Below, piece by piece: positions 40,680 to 51,419 of a DNA stretch of 64,000 nucleotides (position 1 is the first letter of the stretch; each line of letters opens with the position of its first letter). The position numbers and the translations under genes were made by a program. This DNA is from Alteriqipengyuania bathyomarina_B. GTDB taxonomy: Bacteria > Pseudomonadota > Alphaproteobacteria > Sphingomonadales > Sphingomonadaceae. Where the stretch lies: NCBI RefSeq assembly GCF_038594605.1, contig NZ_JBCFZM010000003.1, positions 124,001 through 188,000 of the forward strand, in the 5' to 3' direction. The notes beneath the pieces were generated by a model. It saw only the letters and a list, made by a program, of their open reading frames with translations. It did no database searches and was not told the DNA's origin.

Positions 40680-41306
40680 CTAGCCTGCCAGCGCTGCCGC
40701 AGCTTCGGCGCGCGCGCGGATCCCGCCGCCATCCATCGAGCCGCCGCCCTCCTTCGGGCCAACCAGCCAGCTGCCGCCCACGCACAGCACGGGATCGAGC
40801 GCGAGCCAGTCGGCCGCGGTGTCCTGCTTCACTCCGCCGGTGGGGCAGAATTTCACATCGCCGAACGGGCCAGCCAGCGCTTTCAAAGCCGGGATGCCGC
40901 CATTGGCCTCTGCCGGGAAGAACTTGAAGTGCGCGAGGCCGAGGTCGAGCCCGCGCATGAGGTCGCCTGCATTGGCGATGCCGGGGAGGAAGGGAATCTC
41001 GGCGCGGATTGCCGCGCGGCCGAGCGTATCGGTGAGACCCGGAGAAACGATGAATTCGGACCCGGCGTCGATCGCGGCCTGCAATTGCGCCTGGTTGGTC
41101 ACGGTGCCCGCGCCCACGATCGCGCCCTCTACGCCCTGCATCGCGCGGATCGCATCGAGCGCGGCGTCGGTCCGCAAGGTCACTTCGAGCACGCGCAGGC
41201 CACCCGCGACGAGCGCTTCGGCTACCGGTACGGCGTCGCTCGCATCCTCGATCACCAGCACCGGGATGACCGGGGCGGTACGCATCAGTTGCTCGATGGG
41301 CTTCAC
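40680..41306 (-). CDS. eda: 2-dehydro-3-deoxy-phosphogluconate (KDPG) aldolase
   Basis: A 208-residue class I aldolase that splits KDPG into pyruvate and glyceraldehyde-3-phosphate, the last Entner-Doudoroff step. GTG 41306 overlaps the glk stop (GTGA) and has AAGGAG upstream. The catalytic Glu is in VLEVTLRTDAAL, the Schiff-base Lys in LAHFKFFPAEANGG and phosphate-binding residues in VKFCPTGGV. Its stop is 15 bp from the transposon's right end, so its 3' end could also be the TniQ recognition site. Confidence 0.95.
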   Translation of the reverse strand: MKPIEQLMRTAPVIPVLVIEDASDAVPVAEALVAGGLRVLEVTLRTDAALDAIRAMQGVEGAIVGAGTVTNQAQLQAAIDAGSEFIVSPGLTDTLGRAAIRAEIPFLPGIANAGDLMRGLDLGLAHFKFFPAEANGGIPALKALAGPFGDVKFCPTGGVKQDTAADWLALDPVLCVGGSWLVGPKEGGGSMDGGGIRARAEAAAALAG

Positions 41307-42288
41307 GCGAAATGCTCCTTGGCGAAGGCCGCAGCCGCGCCGAACAGGCCGGGCTGGGGATGGGTGATGATCTTGACGGGGATGGTCGACATCAGCTTCT
41401 CGAACCGGCCCTTGGCGCGGAACCGCTCGGCAAAGCCCGATTCCGCCAGCGTGTCGCGGATGCGGTAGCCGAGCCCACCCGCGATCACCACGCCGCCGAA
41501 GCCGCCCTGCGCCAGCGCGATGTCGCCCGCAACGCTGCCGAGCGAGAGGCAGAAGCGGTCCACCGCCGCCGCGGCAAGACTGTCTTCGCCCGCCATTCCC
41601 GCCTGCCAGATCGTGCGGTCGTCCTGCTCTATGGTGGCGCGGTTCTCCATCCTGGCGAGCGTCGCGTAGATATCGACGATGGCGGGGCCGGAGACGACCC
41701 GCTCCACCGAAACGCGGTTGTGGCGCTTGCGCAGGCGCGCGAGGATCGCGTCCTCGATATTGTCGAGCGGGGCGAAATCGACATGTCCGCCCTCGGTCGC
41801 CTGCACGCGGTAGCCGCCGATCCCGTCGCGCCAGACATGCGCCACGCCGAGCCCGGTTCCCGGGCCCATGATGCTGATCGTGCCCTCCGCCGCCAGCGGC
41901 TCGTCCGGGCCGGTCAGGTGGAGGAAATCGCTGTCCGGAGCACGCGCGACCGCATGGCCGACCGCGCCGAAATCGTTGACGATGGTGAAGGCGTCGACGT
42001 TCAGCTTGGACTTCACCAGCGCGGGCCGGATGATCCACGGATTGTTGGTGAACTTAATCACCTCTCCGCCGACCGGGCCGGCCACCGCGATCGAGACCGC
42101 GCGGGGCAGGTCGCCGCCCTGCATCTGGCCGAAATCTTCCCACGCGGTCTGGAAGCTGGCGTGGTCTTCGGTCTTGAGCGTAACCGGCTCGTCCAGCGTG
42201 ATCTCGCCGTCGTCGTCGAAGGTCGCGATAACGAAGCGGGCATGCGTGCCGCCGATGTCGACGGCGACGAGGCGATCGGGCCCGGCGA

Positions 42289-42292
<4 letters not shown>
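41303..42292 (-). CDS. glk: Glucokinase
   Basis: A 329-residue ROK-unrelated bacterial glucokinase (Glk family) phosphorylating glucose with ATP. It has the phosphate-1 loop RLVAVDIGGTHARFVIATFD, the adenosine-side SIMGPGTGLGVAHVWR and a C-terminal GVVIAGGLGYRI. GTG 42292 overlaps the edd stop. Supplies glucose-6-phosphate to zwf in the same operon, and fits the maltodextrin genes upstream, which deliver glucose. Confidence 0.92.
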
Positions 42293-44105
<1,813 letters not shown>

Positions 44106-44109
<4 letters not shown>

Positions 44110-44729
44110 GCGGGGCTCCAGTAGATGGTGACGGGTGCGCGCGAATGGCGCAGCAGGCGGGCGATGGGCAGATCGCTGTCGCCGCGCAGCGCATCCTCGA
44201 TCACCGCCTTCTTGTCCTCGCCCCGGATCACGATGATCGTGTCCTTGGGCGCGGTGGTGAGCGCTTCCATATTCATGGAGAGGCGCGGGAAGGGGGCTTC
44301 GGGCGGCAGCGGGTGAGGCTCGGTACGGATCACGCTCGCCCCGGCATGATCGTCGCAGATCATCTCGGGGAAGAGCGAGGCGATATGCCCGTCCGCGCCC
44401 ATGCCGACCCATAGCAGATCGAGCTCGGGCACCGCCATGCCTTCGGCCAGCGGCTCGATAATGGCGGCGGTTTGCGCAAACGCGCTTTCCAGCTTCGCCT
44501 GGTTGCTCGCCGGATGGTCCTTCGCGACGAGGCGATCGTCGCCCAGCATCAGCCGTGCGCCAGTCCAGTCGAGCCCGCGCGCGGCAAGCTCGTCGAAAAT
44601 CGCCACCGGGGTCGAGCCGCCCGGCACTGCGATCATCGGCGCATCGGACGCCTTGGCTACGCGCTCGACATGATCGGCGACCGCGCCGGTCGAGCCATCC
44701 TCGGCCCAGCGAACCTTGGGTTTAGTCAT
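44106..44729 (-). CDS. pgl: 6-phosphogluconolactonase
   Basis: A 207-residue DevB-type lactonase hydrolysing 6-phosphogluconolactone. Motifs: IAVPGGSTPVAIFDELA, LMLGDDRLVAKDHPASNQ and the hallmark LLWVGMGADGHIASLFPE. ATG 44729 lies within the last codons of zwf; its stop overlaps edd. Confidence 0.93.
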
Positions 44730-46167
44730 GCCATTTCACCTTGCCGTTTGCAGCGAGATCGAAGCTGTCCGATGGCCCCCAGCTGCCCGCGCCGTAGAGC
44801 TGCGGAGTCATCGATTCGGTGCGCCAGACCTCGCGGATCGCATCGATCCACTTCCATTGCGCCTCCACCTCGTCGCGGCGGACGAACAGCGTCGGGTCGC
44901 CATCGATCAGGTCGAGCAGCAGCCGCTCATACGCGATCCGCCGGCGCGCCTTGGCAAAGGCCTGGGTGAGCGAGAGGTCGAGCGGGACTTCGCGCAGGGA
45001 TACGCCTTCGCGGTCCATTCCCGGCTGTTTGGCCATCACCATCAGGCGCACGTATTCCTCGGGCTGCAGGCGGATGACGAGGCGGTTGGAATTGAGCCGC
45101 CCGCCGCGCTGTGCGAAGATGTTGTGCGGCACAGCCTTGAACTTGATCACGATTTCGCTGCGGCGTTCGGCCATGCGCTTGCCCGTGCGCAGGTAGAAGG
45201 GCACGCCCTGCCAGCGCCAGTTGTCGATGTGGGCTTTCAATGCGACGAAGGTCTCTGTTTCGGACGTGTCGCCCAGATCGTCGGTATAGGCCTTCACCGC
45301 CTCGCCCTGCACCGCGCCGCTGCCATACTGGCCGCGCACCATCTCGTCGGAGGTGACGGGGCGCAGGCTGCGCAGCACCTTCACTTTCTCGTCGCGCACC
45401 GAAGTCGAGTCGAAATCTGCCGGAGGCTCCATCGCGATCAGCGCGAGCAGCTGGAGCATGTGGTTCTGCACCATGTCGCGCAGCGCGCCCGTATCGTCGT
45501 AGAAGGAATGCCGCCCCTCCAGCCCGACCGTCTCGCTGATGGTGATCTGGACATGCTCGATCCCGTTCGCGTTCCACAGCGGCTCGAACATCGCGTTGGC
45601 GAAGCGCAGCGCCATGAGGTTCTGCACGGTTTCCTTGCCGAGGTAGTGGTCGATCCGGAAAATGCGGTCCTCGTCGAAGGCACCGGCGACCGCATCGTTG
45701 ATGACCCGCGAGGATGCGAGATCGTTGCCGAGCGGTTTTTCCAGCCCGATCCGTACGTTCTCGCCCGCCAGGCCCGCCGATTGCAGCCCGCGAATGGTGG
45801 GTTCGAACAGGAAGGGCGCGGTGGAGAGGAAGATCGAGAGCCCGCCCGAGATATCGCCCAGCTTGGCGGCCAGATCGTCGAACCCTTCGAGGGTCGATGC
45901 GTCGAGCGGCTGGTATTGCAGGTGGCCGAGGAAGGTGGCGATCTTGCCCTCGTACTTGCGGTCTTCGGGCAGATATTCGTGCAGCGCGTCGCGCGCGATC
46001 TCGCGGAACTCTTCATCCGAATGCTCGCTGCGCGCGGTGCCGAAAATGCGCAGGTCTTCTGCAATCAGGCCGTCTTCGTGCAGGGCGTAGAGCGAGGGCA
46101 GCAGCATCCGCTTCGCAAGATCGCCGGTCGCGCCGAACAGCAGCAGCGTGGAAGACGATGTGGGCAT
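44722..46167 (-). CDS. zwf: Glucose-6-phosphate dehydrogenase
   Basis: A 481-residue NAD(P)-dependent enzyme starting the Entner-Doudoroff route. ATG 46167 (MPTSSSTLLLFGATGDLAKR) is preferred to the upstream ATG as AAGGAG lies 9 nt before it. The dinucleotide motif GATGDLAKR and the catalytic RIDHYLGKETVQNL are intact. It is the first gene of the zwf-pgl-edd-glk-eda operon; all junctions overlap, so the order is transcribed together. Confidence 0.95.
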   Translation of the reverse strand: MPTSSSTLLLFGATGDLAKRMLLPSLYALHEDGLIAEDLRIFGTARSEHSDEEFREIARDALHEYLPEDRKYEGKIATFLGHLQYQPLDASTLEGFDDLAAKLGDISGGLSIFLSTAPFLFEPTIRGLQSAGLAGENVRIGLEKPLGNDLASSRVINDAVAGAFDEDRIFRIDHYLGKETVQNLMALRFANAMFEPLWNANGIEHVQITISETVGLEGRHSFYDDTGALRDMVQNHMLQLLALIAMEPPADFDSTSVRDEKVKVLRSLRPVTSDEMVRGQYGSGAVQGEAVKAYTDDLGDTSETETFVALKAHIDNWRWQGVPFYLRTGKRMAERRSEIVIKFKAVPHNIFAQRGGRLNSNRLVIRLQPEEYVRLMVMAKQPGMDREGVSLREVPLDLSLTQAFAKARRRIAYERLLLDLIDGDPTLFVRRDEVEAQWKWIDAIREVWRTESMTPQLYGAGSWGPSDSFDLAANGKVKWHD

Positions 46168-46273
46168 GGACTGGTCGGCTCCTTCGAACGCCCGCAAGGC
46201 GGTGCGCGGTTTCGTTTTCCGCTAGTGCGGCCCCGGGGTTCGGGTTGCTTCCGCCCCCTATGGAGGCGGGCGC

Positions 46274-47770
46274 TCACCCGATCAACGGGTCGTAGCGTGA
46301 GAAATTCGCAAGACAGGCGTCGATCATGCCGCGCGTCCCCTCGATATCGGCGACGCCGAGGCCGGTCGGCGGCGGCTGCAGCTTTTCGCGCGGCGGAAAG
46401 GTGCCATAGCCTGCGAAGAGGCAATGCCAGCTGGCATCGGCGTAATAGCGCTTGCCGCCATAGGCCGAGTCGTTCGCCGCCGACACATCCTGCTGGCGGA
46501 ACCACGCCGTCATCATTGCCTTGAGCCCGCCGGACAGCGAATCGTTCTTCGCGTTCGCGCGCCAGTAGTCGGTGTCGGTCCGCTGGCTCAGCCGATAATG
46601 CGCCACGATGTAGTCGCGGATGCCTTCGTAACGCGTCGCGATCGTTGCGTTGAAGGCGTCGCGGTGCTGCGGCGTGAACCCGCCTGTTTCGTAAGCCTGC
46701 GCGAACTCCAGCGCGGTGACGATCACGATATGCAGCGCGGTCGCTTCGAGGGGTTCGATGAACCCTTGTGCGAGCCCCGCCGCCAAACAGTTGCCACGCC
46801 AGCTTTCTTCCACCCGCCCGACCTTCATGGTCAGGACACGCGTCTCGCCTTCGGGCTGGCCCAGAGCTTCACGCAGCTCGGCCTCGGCCTCTTCGTCGGA
46901 GATATGGGCCGAGGAATAGACGTAGCCATTGCCGATGCGGCTGGTGAGCGGGATCTGCCAGCGCCAGCCCGCGCGCATCGCAATGCTCTCGGTCTGCGGC
47001 CTGGGCGTGCCCGAATGCGGCGTGGGCATCACCACCGCGCGGTCGTTGAACAGGTTGTCGCCGAAGCTGCGGAAGGGCACGCCCAGTGCTTCTTGCGCGA
47101 TCAGGCTGCGAAAGCCCGAGCAGTCGACGAAGATATCGCCCTCGATCCGCTCGCCAGCATCGGTCACCAGCGCGGCGACATCGCCATTCTCGTGCATTTC
47201 GACTTCGCGGATCGTGCGATCGAAACGGGTGACGCCGCGCGCCGTCGCCCAGTCGCGCAGGAAGGCGCCCAGCTTGTAGGCGTCGAAATGGTAGCCGTAG
47301 CTCGGGCCGAAGGGGAAGCTGTCGGCGGCATGGGGCGCCCGGCCATGTTCAGCCAGTGCGGTGGCGAGAAACCAGTCGTCGGGATGGGCGGGCAGGTCGA
47401 AGCCCCGGCGGGCAAGCAGGCAGTTATGGACGAAGCCGGGCTCGGAATGCAGATCGACCGGGCCGGGGAAGGGGTGGAAATAGCTCTCGAAGCCTTCCCT
47501 CTCGCTCCATCCGGTGAAGCGGATGCCCAGCTTGTAGGTCGCATCGCACGCCGTCATCCACTCGGCCTCGGCAATCCCGAGATGGTCGAAGAAGCCCTTC
47601 AATTGCGGGGTCGATCCTTCGCCTACGCCGATGATGCCGATGCCCGAGGATTCGACCACCGTCACACTTCCGCGGCGCGCGCCCCATGCCCGGTGCAGCA
47701 GGCATGCGGTGATCCATCCCGCACTGCCGCCGCCCAGAACCACGACCCGGGGAAGCGTGGCCTCGTTCAC
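46274..47770 (-). CDS. Flavin-dependent tryptophan-halogenase family protein, copy 1
   Basis: A 498-residue FAD protein of the PrnA/RebH family. GTG 47770 overlaps the GH97 stop. The FAD motif is VVVLGGGSAGWITACLLHRA and the family WxWxIP motif appears as AGWRWQIPLTSR. Further along, GFIEPLEATALHIV is the region carrying residues near the chloride site. Such genes are common in TonB-receptor carbohydrate loci of Caulobacter, Xanthomonas and sphingomonads, where the substrate is not known and may not be free tryptophan. Last gene of the maltodextrin operon, about 100 nt before zwf. Confidence 0.85.
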   Translation of the reverse strand: MNEATLPRVVVLGGGSAGWITACLLHRAWGARRGSVTVVESSGIGIIGVGEGSTPQLKGFFDHLGIAEAEWMTACDATYKLGIRFTGWSEREGFESYFHPFPGPVDLHSEPGFVHNCLLARRGFDLPAHPDDWFLATALAEHGRAPHAADSFPFGPSYGYHFDAYKLGAFLRDWATARGVTRFDRTIREVEMHENGDVAALVTDAGERIEGDIFVDCSGFRSLIAQEALGVPFRSFGDNLFNDRAVVMPTPHSGTPRPQTESIAMRAGWRWQIPLTSRIGNGYVYSSAHISDEEAEAELREALGQPEGETRVLTMKVGRVEESWRGNCLAAGLAQGFIEPLEATALHIVIVTALEFAQAYETGGFTPQHRDAFNATIATRYEGIRDYIVAHYRLSQRTDTDYWRANAKNDSLSGGLKAMMTAWFRQQDVSAANDSAYGGKRYYADASWHCLFAGYGTFPPREKLQPPPTGLGVADIEGTRGMIDACLANFSRYDPLIG

Positions 47771-49809
47771 TTCTGCGGCTGCAACCGGATCGCCGCGCCG
47801 CCACCGGGCGCGAGCCACAGCTCCAGCGTGTCGCCCTTGCGGATCGTGCGCGTGTCGTAGGCGATGTTGTGCCGCGCCTCGGTCTCGTAGGTCGCGCCTT
47901 CGCCGTCCTTCCAGATCGTGGCCGTGTAGGCGGTATCAGCGTCGAGGAAGTCGAAATCGAGCGCCAGCGTCCGCTCGGTCGCATCGTTGACCCCGCCGAC
48001 ATACCAGTCCTCGCTATTGCGGGCCTTGCGCGCGAAGATCGCATAATCGCCGACCTCGCCCGCAATCAGGTGGCTCTTCGCCCAGTCGGCGGGCACTGCC
48101 TTGATGAACGCAAGCTCCCCGGGGTGCGCGTCGAGGCTCTCGATGAAATCGGCCGCCATCTGGATCGGCGAATAGATCGCCAGATAGAGGCCGAGTTGCT
48201 TGGCGAGCGTGCTTGCGATCGGCTGCTCGTCCGCGCCGACGAGGCCGAGCACGCCGGGCGTATAGTCCATCGGGCCAGACAGCATGCGGGTATAGACCAG
48301 CGTGGGCTCATGATCCGGCCCGTTGGCGAACTTGCCCCAGGCGTTGTATTCCTGCCCGCGCGCGCCTTCGCGTGCGACCCAGTTGGGGTAGGTGCGGCGC
48401 AGGCCGGTGTCCTTCACCGGCTCGTGCGGATTGATCGCGATCTCCCGCTTGGCGGCTTCCTTCACGACATGCAGGTGGTGCTGCACCTGCCGCTGGCCGT
48501 CATGCCATTCGAAGATTTCGTCGCCACACGGATCGGCGATGTCGGCATTGCACAAAATGATCCCGCCCGCATCGGCGACGTAGCCGGTCTTGATCCAGTC
48601 CACCCCGTGCGCCGCATACATGTCGAGCGCATCTTCCAGCTGGCGTTCGTAGACTTCGATATTGCCGCCCGTTTCGTGGTGGCCGATCAGGCGGACGCCC
48701 TTCGACTTCGCATAGGCGGTCACCTCCTCGAAATCGAAATCGGGGTAGCTCTGGGTGAAGCTGTAGTCTCGGCCATTGCCGAACCAGTTGCCGTCCCACC
48801 CGACGTTCCAGCCTTCGATCAGCACGCCGCGAAAGCCATGCTCGGCGGCGAAATCGATATAGTCCTTGGCGCGCTCGGTAGTCGCGCCGTGGTTCGGCCC
48901 CTGCGCCCAGCTCCAGTCGCCGCGGATCATGCCCCACCAGATGCCGATATATTTGGCCGGCTCGACCCATGAGACATCACCGAGTGCATTGGGCTCGTTG
49001 AGGTTCAGTTCCAGATCGTTCTCGACCAGACCGGCGGCATCGTCGGCGATGCGGATCGTGCGCCAGGGCGTAGTGAAGGCTCCTTCGCGGACGACCTTCG
49101 CTCCGCGGCTCGACGGCGCGAGCTGCGCGCGGAAGCGCGTGCCCTCCACCCGCCACAGCCACATGCCCGAATAATCGACCAGCGCCGCCTCGTGGAACGA
49201 GAGGTGCGTGCCGTTCTTGAGCCGCACGGTCATCGGCGTGTGGGCGGTGGAAACGCCGGTCAGCGGGGTTTCCTTGTAGAGATATTCGTAGCGATTCCAG
49301 TCGCCGCCCTGGATCCACCACGCGGTCGCATCCTGCCCGTCGGCGATGACGAATTCGGTCAGCTCCTCGGTAATCCGGGCGACCGGCATTTCGTCGCTCT
49401 CGGGAAATTCGTAGCGAAAGCCGATCCCGTCGTCGAAGACCCGCATCCGCACGGTGATCGCGCGCGTGCTGGTTTCGCGCGTTTCGCGGAAGGTGACCGC
49501 CAGCTCGTTGTGATTGTCGCGCACGAAGCGCCGCTCGCCCCACGGCTGTTCCCACGTATCGTCGTGGCTGGCAGTGCTTTCCGCCTCGATCGCGAAGTTG
49601 CGCCGCATCGGTTCGGCATCGGCGAAGGTGAAGCCGAGATCGCTCTCGGCAATCACTTCCTCACCATCGAGGGTCACGCGGTAGAACGGCACGCCGTCGT
49701 TATCGACGTCGAGTTCGGCGACGATCCGCCCGTCGGGCGATGCGACCTCGGCCGCCATCAGCGGCATGGCGGAGCTGGCGAGCAGGCCTGCGACTGCGAG
49801 GCGGATCAT
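47767..49809 (-). CDS. GH97 alpha-glucosidase, exported
   Basis: A 680-residue retaining or inverting GH97 glycosidase acting on maltooligosaccharides in the periplasm. ATG 49809 overlaps the upstream GH13 stop and begins a signal peptide (LAVAGLLASSAMPLMAAEVA). The N-terminal beta-sandwich (SPDGRIVAELDVDNDGVPFY) is followed by the (beta/alpha)8 barrel with GIWWGMIRGDWSWAQGPNHG, YIDFAAEHGFRGVLIEGWNV and KSKGVRLIGHHETGGNIEVY. The Glu of IGHHETGG fits the inverting SusB subgroup. Closely packed between GH13 and halogenase genes. Confidence 0.92.
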   Translation of the reverse strand: MIRLAVAGLLASSAMPLMAAEVASPDGRIVAELDVDNDGVPFYRVTLDGEEVIAESDLGFTFADAEPMRRNFAIEAESTASHDDTWEQPWGERRFVRDNHNELAVTFRETRETSTRAITVRMRVFDDGIGFRYEFPESDEMPVARITEELTEFVIADGQDATAWWIQGGDWNRYEYLYKETPLTGVSTAHTPMTVRLKNGTHLSFHEAALVDYSGMWLWRVEGTRFRAQLAPSSRGAKVVREGAFTTPWRTIRIADDAAGLVENDLELNLNEPNALGDVSWVEPAKYIGIWWGMIRGDWSWAQGPNHGATTERAKDYIDFAAEHGFRGVLIEGWNVGWDGNWFGNGRDYSFTQSYPDFDFEEVTAYAKSKGVRLIGHHETGGNIEVYERQLEDALDMYAAHGVDWIKTGYVADAGGIILCNADIADPCGDEIFEWHDGQRQVQHHLHVVKEAAKREIAINPHEPVKDTGLRRTYPNWVAREGARGQEYNAWGKFANGPDHEPTLVYTRMLSGPMDYTPGVLGLVGADEQPIASTLAKQLGLYLAIYSPIQMAADFIESLDAHPGELAFIKAVPADWAKSHLIAGEVGDYAIFARKARNSEDWYVGGVNDATERTLALDFDFLDADTAYTATIWKDGEGATYETEARHNIAYDTRTIRKGDTLELWLAPGGGAAIRLQPQK

Positions 49810-51419
49810 GTCCGCACCAGCAACGCGGCGTAGGGCCCCAGCGACTGCGGCGTGGCGCGGTTGACGGTGCATAGAATCTCTCCCTCGGGGGTGTCGGTCA
49901 GATCGATCGGCTTGGCGGACAGGTTGAAAAGGCAAGCGATCCGCTCGCCCATATCGACCCGGTCGAACCGCAGCAGGCCACTTTCGGCGTGGCATCCATC
50001 GACCGCGCCATGGTGCAGCGCGGGGTGGGCATTGCGCAGCGCGATCATCGCGCGGGTATGGGCGAGCAACGAATCCGCATCGGCGTTCTGGGTCTTCACC
50101 GCCAGCGCGAGGTTGTCCTCGCCCAGCGGCAACCATGGCTGTTCCGAGCCAAAACCGCCCCATTCGCGATCTTCCCACGGAATCGGCGTGCGCGCGCCGT
50201 CGCGGCTGAGCGTCAGCGGCCAGTTGGCGATCGCTTCGGGGTCGTGGAGCTGGTCGAACGGGATATCGACCTGCGTCAGGCCGAGCTCCTCGCCCTGATA
50301 GAGGATGATATTGCCGCGCAGCGCAACGAGCAGCGCGATCTTCATCCGCGCGAATTCCCCGCGATGATCGGGCGCACACCAGCGCGAGAGCGCGCGCGGC
50401 GCGTCGTGGTTCTCGAACGCCCAGCTCGGCCAGCCGATGCCCTCTTCGGCGGGCCATTCGGCCAGCGCCGCGCAGACCAGCCCCGGGGTCAGCGCATCTG
50501 CATAAAGGAAGTTGAAGCCATAGGCGGAATTGAGCCGCGTCTGCCCTTGCGTGAAGGCCTTCATCTCCGCCTCGGCCTCGTCCCCGCCGACCTCGGCGAC
50601 GGTGAATATCCCGTCGTAACTGTCGGTCACCGCACGGATCCGCTCGATGAAGAACGGGATGTCGGGATGCGACATGTTGCGCGTCTTGAGCTGGAAATCG
50701 AACGGGCGGGTGCGCGGTCGGTCGCTCGGCGGGGCGGGCGGATTGTCGCGCAATTGGGGGTCGTGCATCGCGAAATTGAGCGCATCGATGCGGAAGCCGT
50801 CGGTCCCGCGGTCGAGCCAGAAGCGCGCCACATCGAGCAGCGCGTCCTGCACCGCAACATTGTGGCAATTGAGCTGCGGCTGGCCGCTGAGGAAATTGTG
50901 CAGGTAATACTGCTGGCGGCGCGCGTCCCAGGTCCATGCCGGCCCGCCGAAAACCGACTGCCAGTTGCTGGGCGGCGAGCCATCGGGCTTGGGATCGGCC
51001 CAGACATACCAGTCGGCCTTGGGATTATCGCGGCTGGCGCGGCTTTCGACGAACCAGGCATGCTCGTCCGACGTGTGCGAATAGACCTGATCGATCAGCA
51101 CCTTGAGGCCCAGCGCATGCGCGCGGGCGACCAGCGCGTCGTAATCGTCGATCGTGCCGAAGATCGGGTCGACATCGCAGTAATCGGCGACATCGTAGCC
51201 GAAATCTTTCATCGGCGAGGTGAAGAAGGGCGATATCCAGATCGCATCGACACCCAACGAGGCAACATGATCGAGCCTTTGCGTGATGCCCGGAAGGTCG
51301 CCGATCCCGTCGCCGTTGGAATCCATGAAGCTGCGCGGATAGATCTGGTAGATCGAGGCGCCGCGCCACCAGGGGCGGGCGGTATCGGGCAGTGTTGCGG
51401 GGTCTTGCACGCTCGCCAT
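49806..51419 (-). CDS. GH13 alpha-glucosidase, cytosolic
   Basis: A 537-residue oligo-1,6-/alpha-1,4-glucosidase-type enzyme without signal peptide. ATG 51419 shares a base with the upstream stop (TGATG). The start WWRGASIYQIYPRSFMDSNG is diagnostic of GH13 subfamilies 17/23-like glucosidases. Catalytic residues: nucleophile in TDGFRIDALNFAMHD, acid Glu in FTVAEVGGDEAE, third Asp in AFENHDAPRALSRW. It should release glucose from imported maltose and maltodextrin, feeding glk. Confidence 0.92.
   Translation of the reverse strand: MASVQDPATLPDTARPWWRGASIYQIYPRSFMDSNGDGIGDLPGITQRLDHVASLGVDAIWISPFFTSPMKDFGYDVADYCDVDPIFGTIDDYDALVARAHALGLKVLIDQVYSHTSDEHAWFVESRASRDNPKADWYVWADPKPDGSPPSNWQSVFGGPAWTWDARRQQYYLHNFLSGQPQLNCHNVAVQDALLDVARFWLDRGTDGFRIDALNFAMHDPQLRDNPPAPPSDRPRTRPFDFQLKTRNMSHPDIPFFIERIRAVTDSYDGIFTVAEVGGDEAEAEMKAFTQGQTRLNSAYGFNFLYADALTPGLVCAALAEWPAEEGIGWPSWAFENHDAPRALSRWCAPDHRGEFARMKIALLVALRGNIILYQGEELGLTQVDIPFDQLHDPEAIANWPLTLSRDGARTPIPWEDREWGGFGSEQPWLPLGEDNLALAVKTQNADADSLLAHTRAMIALRNAHPALHHGAVDGCHAESGLLRFDRVDMGERIACLFNLSAKPIDLTDTPEGEILCTVNRATPQSLGPYAALLVRT

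Noticed and set aside
40680..42038. Long version of eda (452 codons)
   Set aside because: The N-terminal part is an antisense-like Arg-rich read-through of glk; GTG 41306 with AAGGAG gives the normal 208-residue enzyme.
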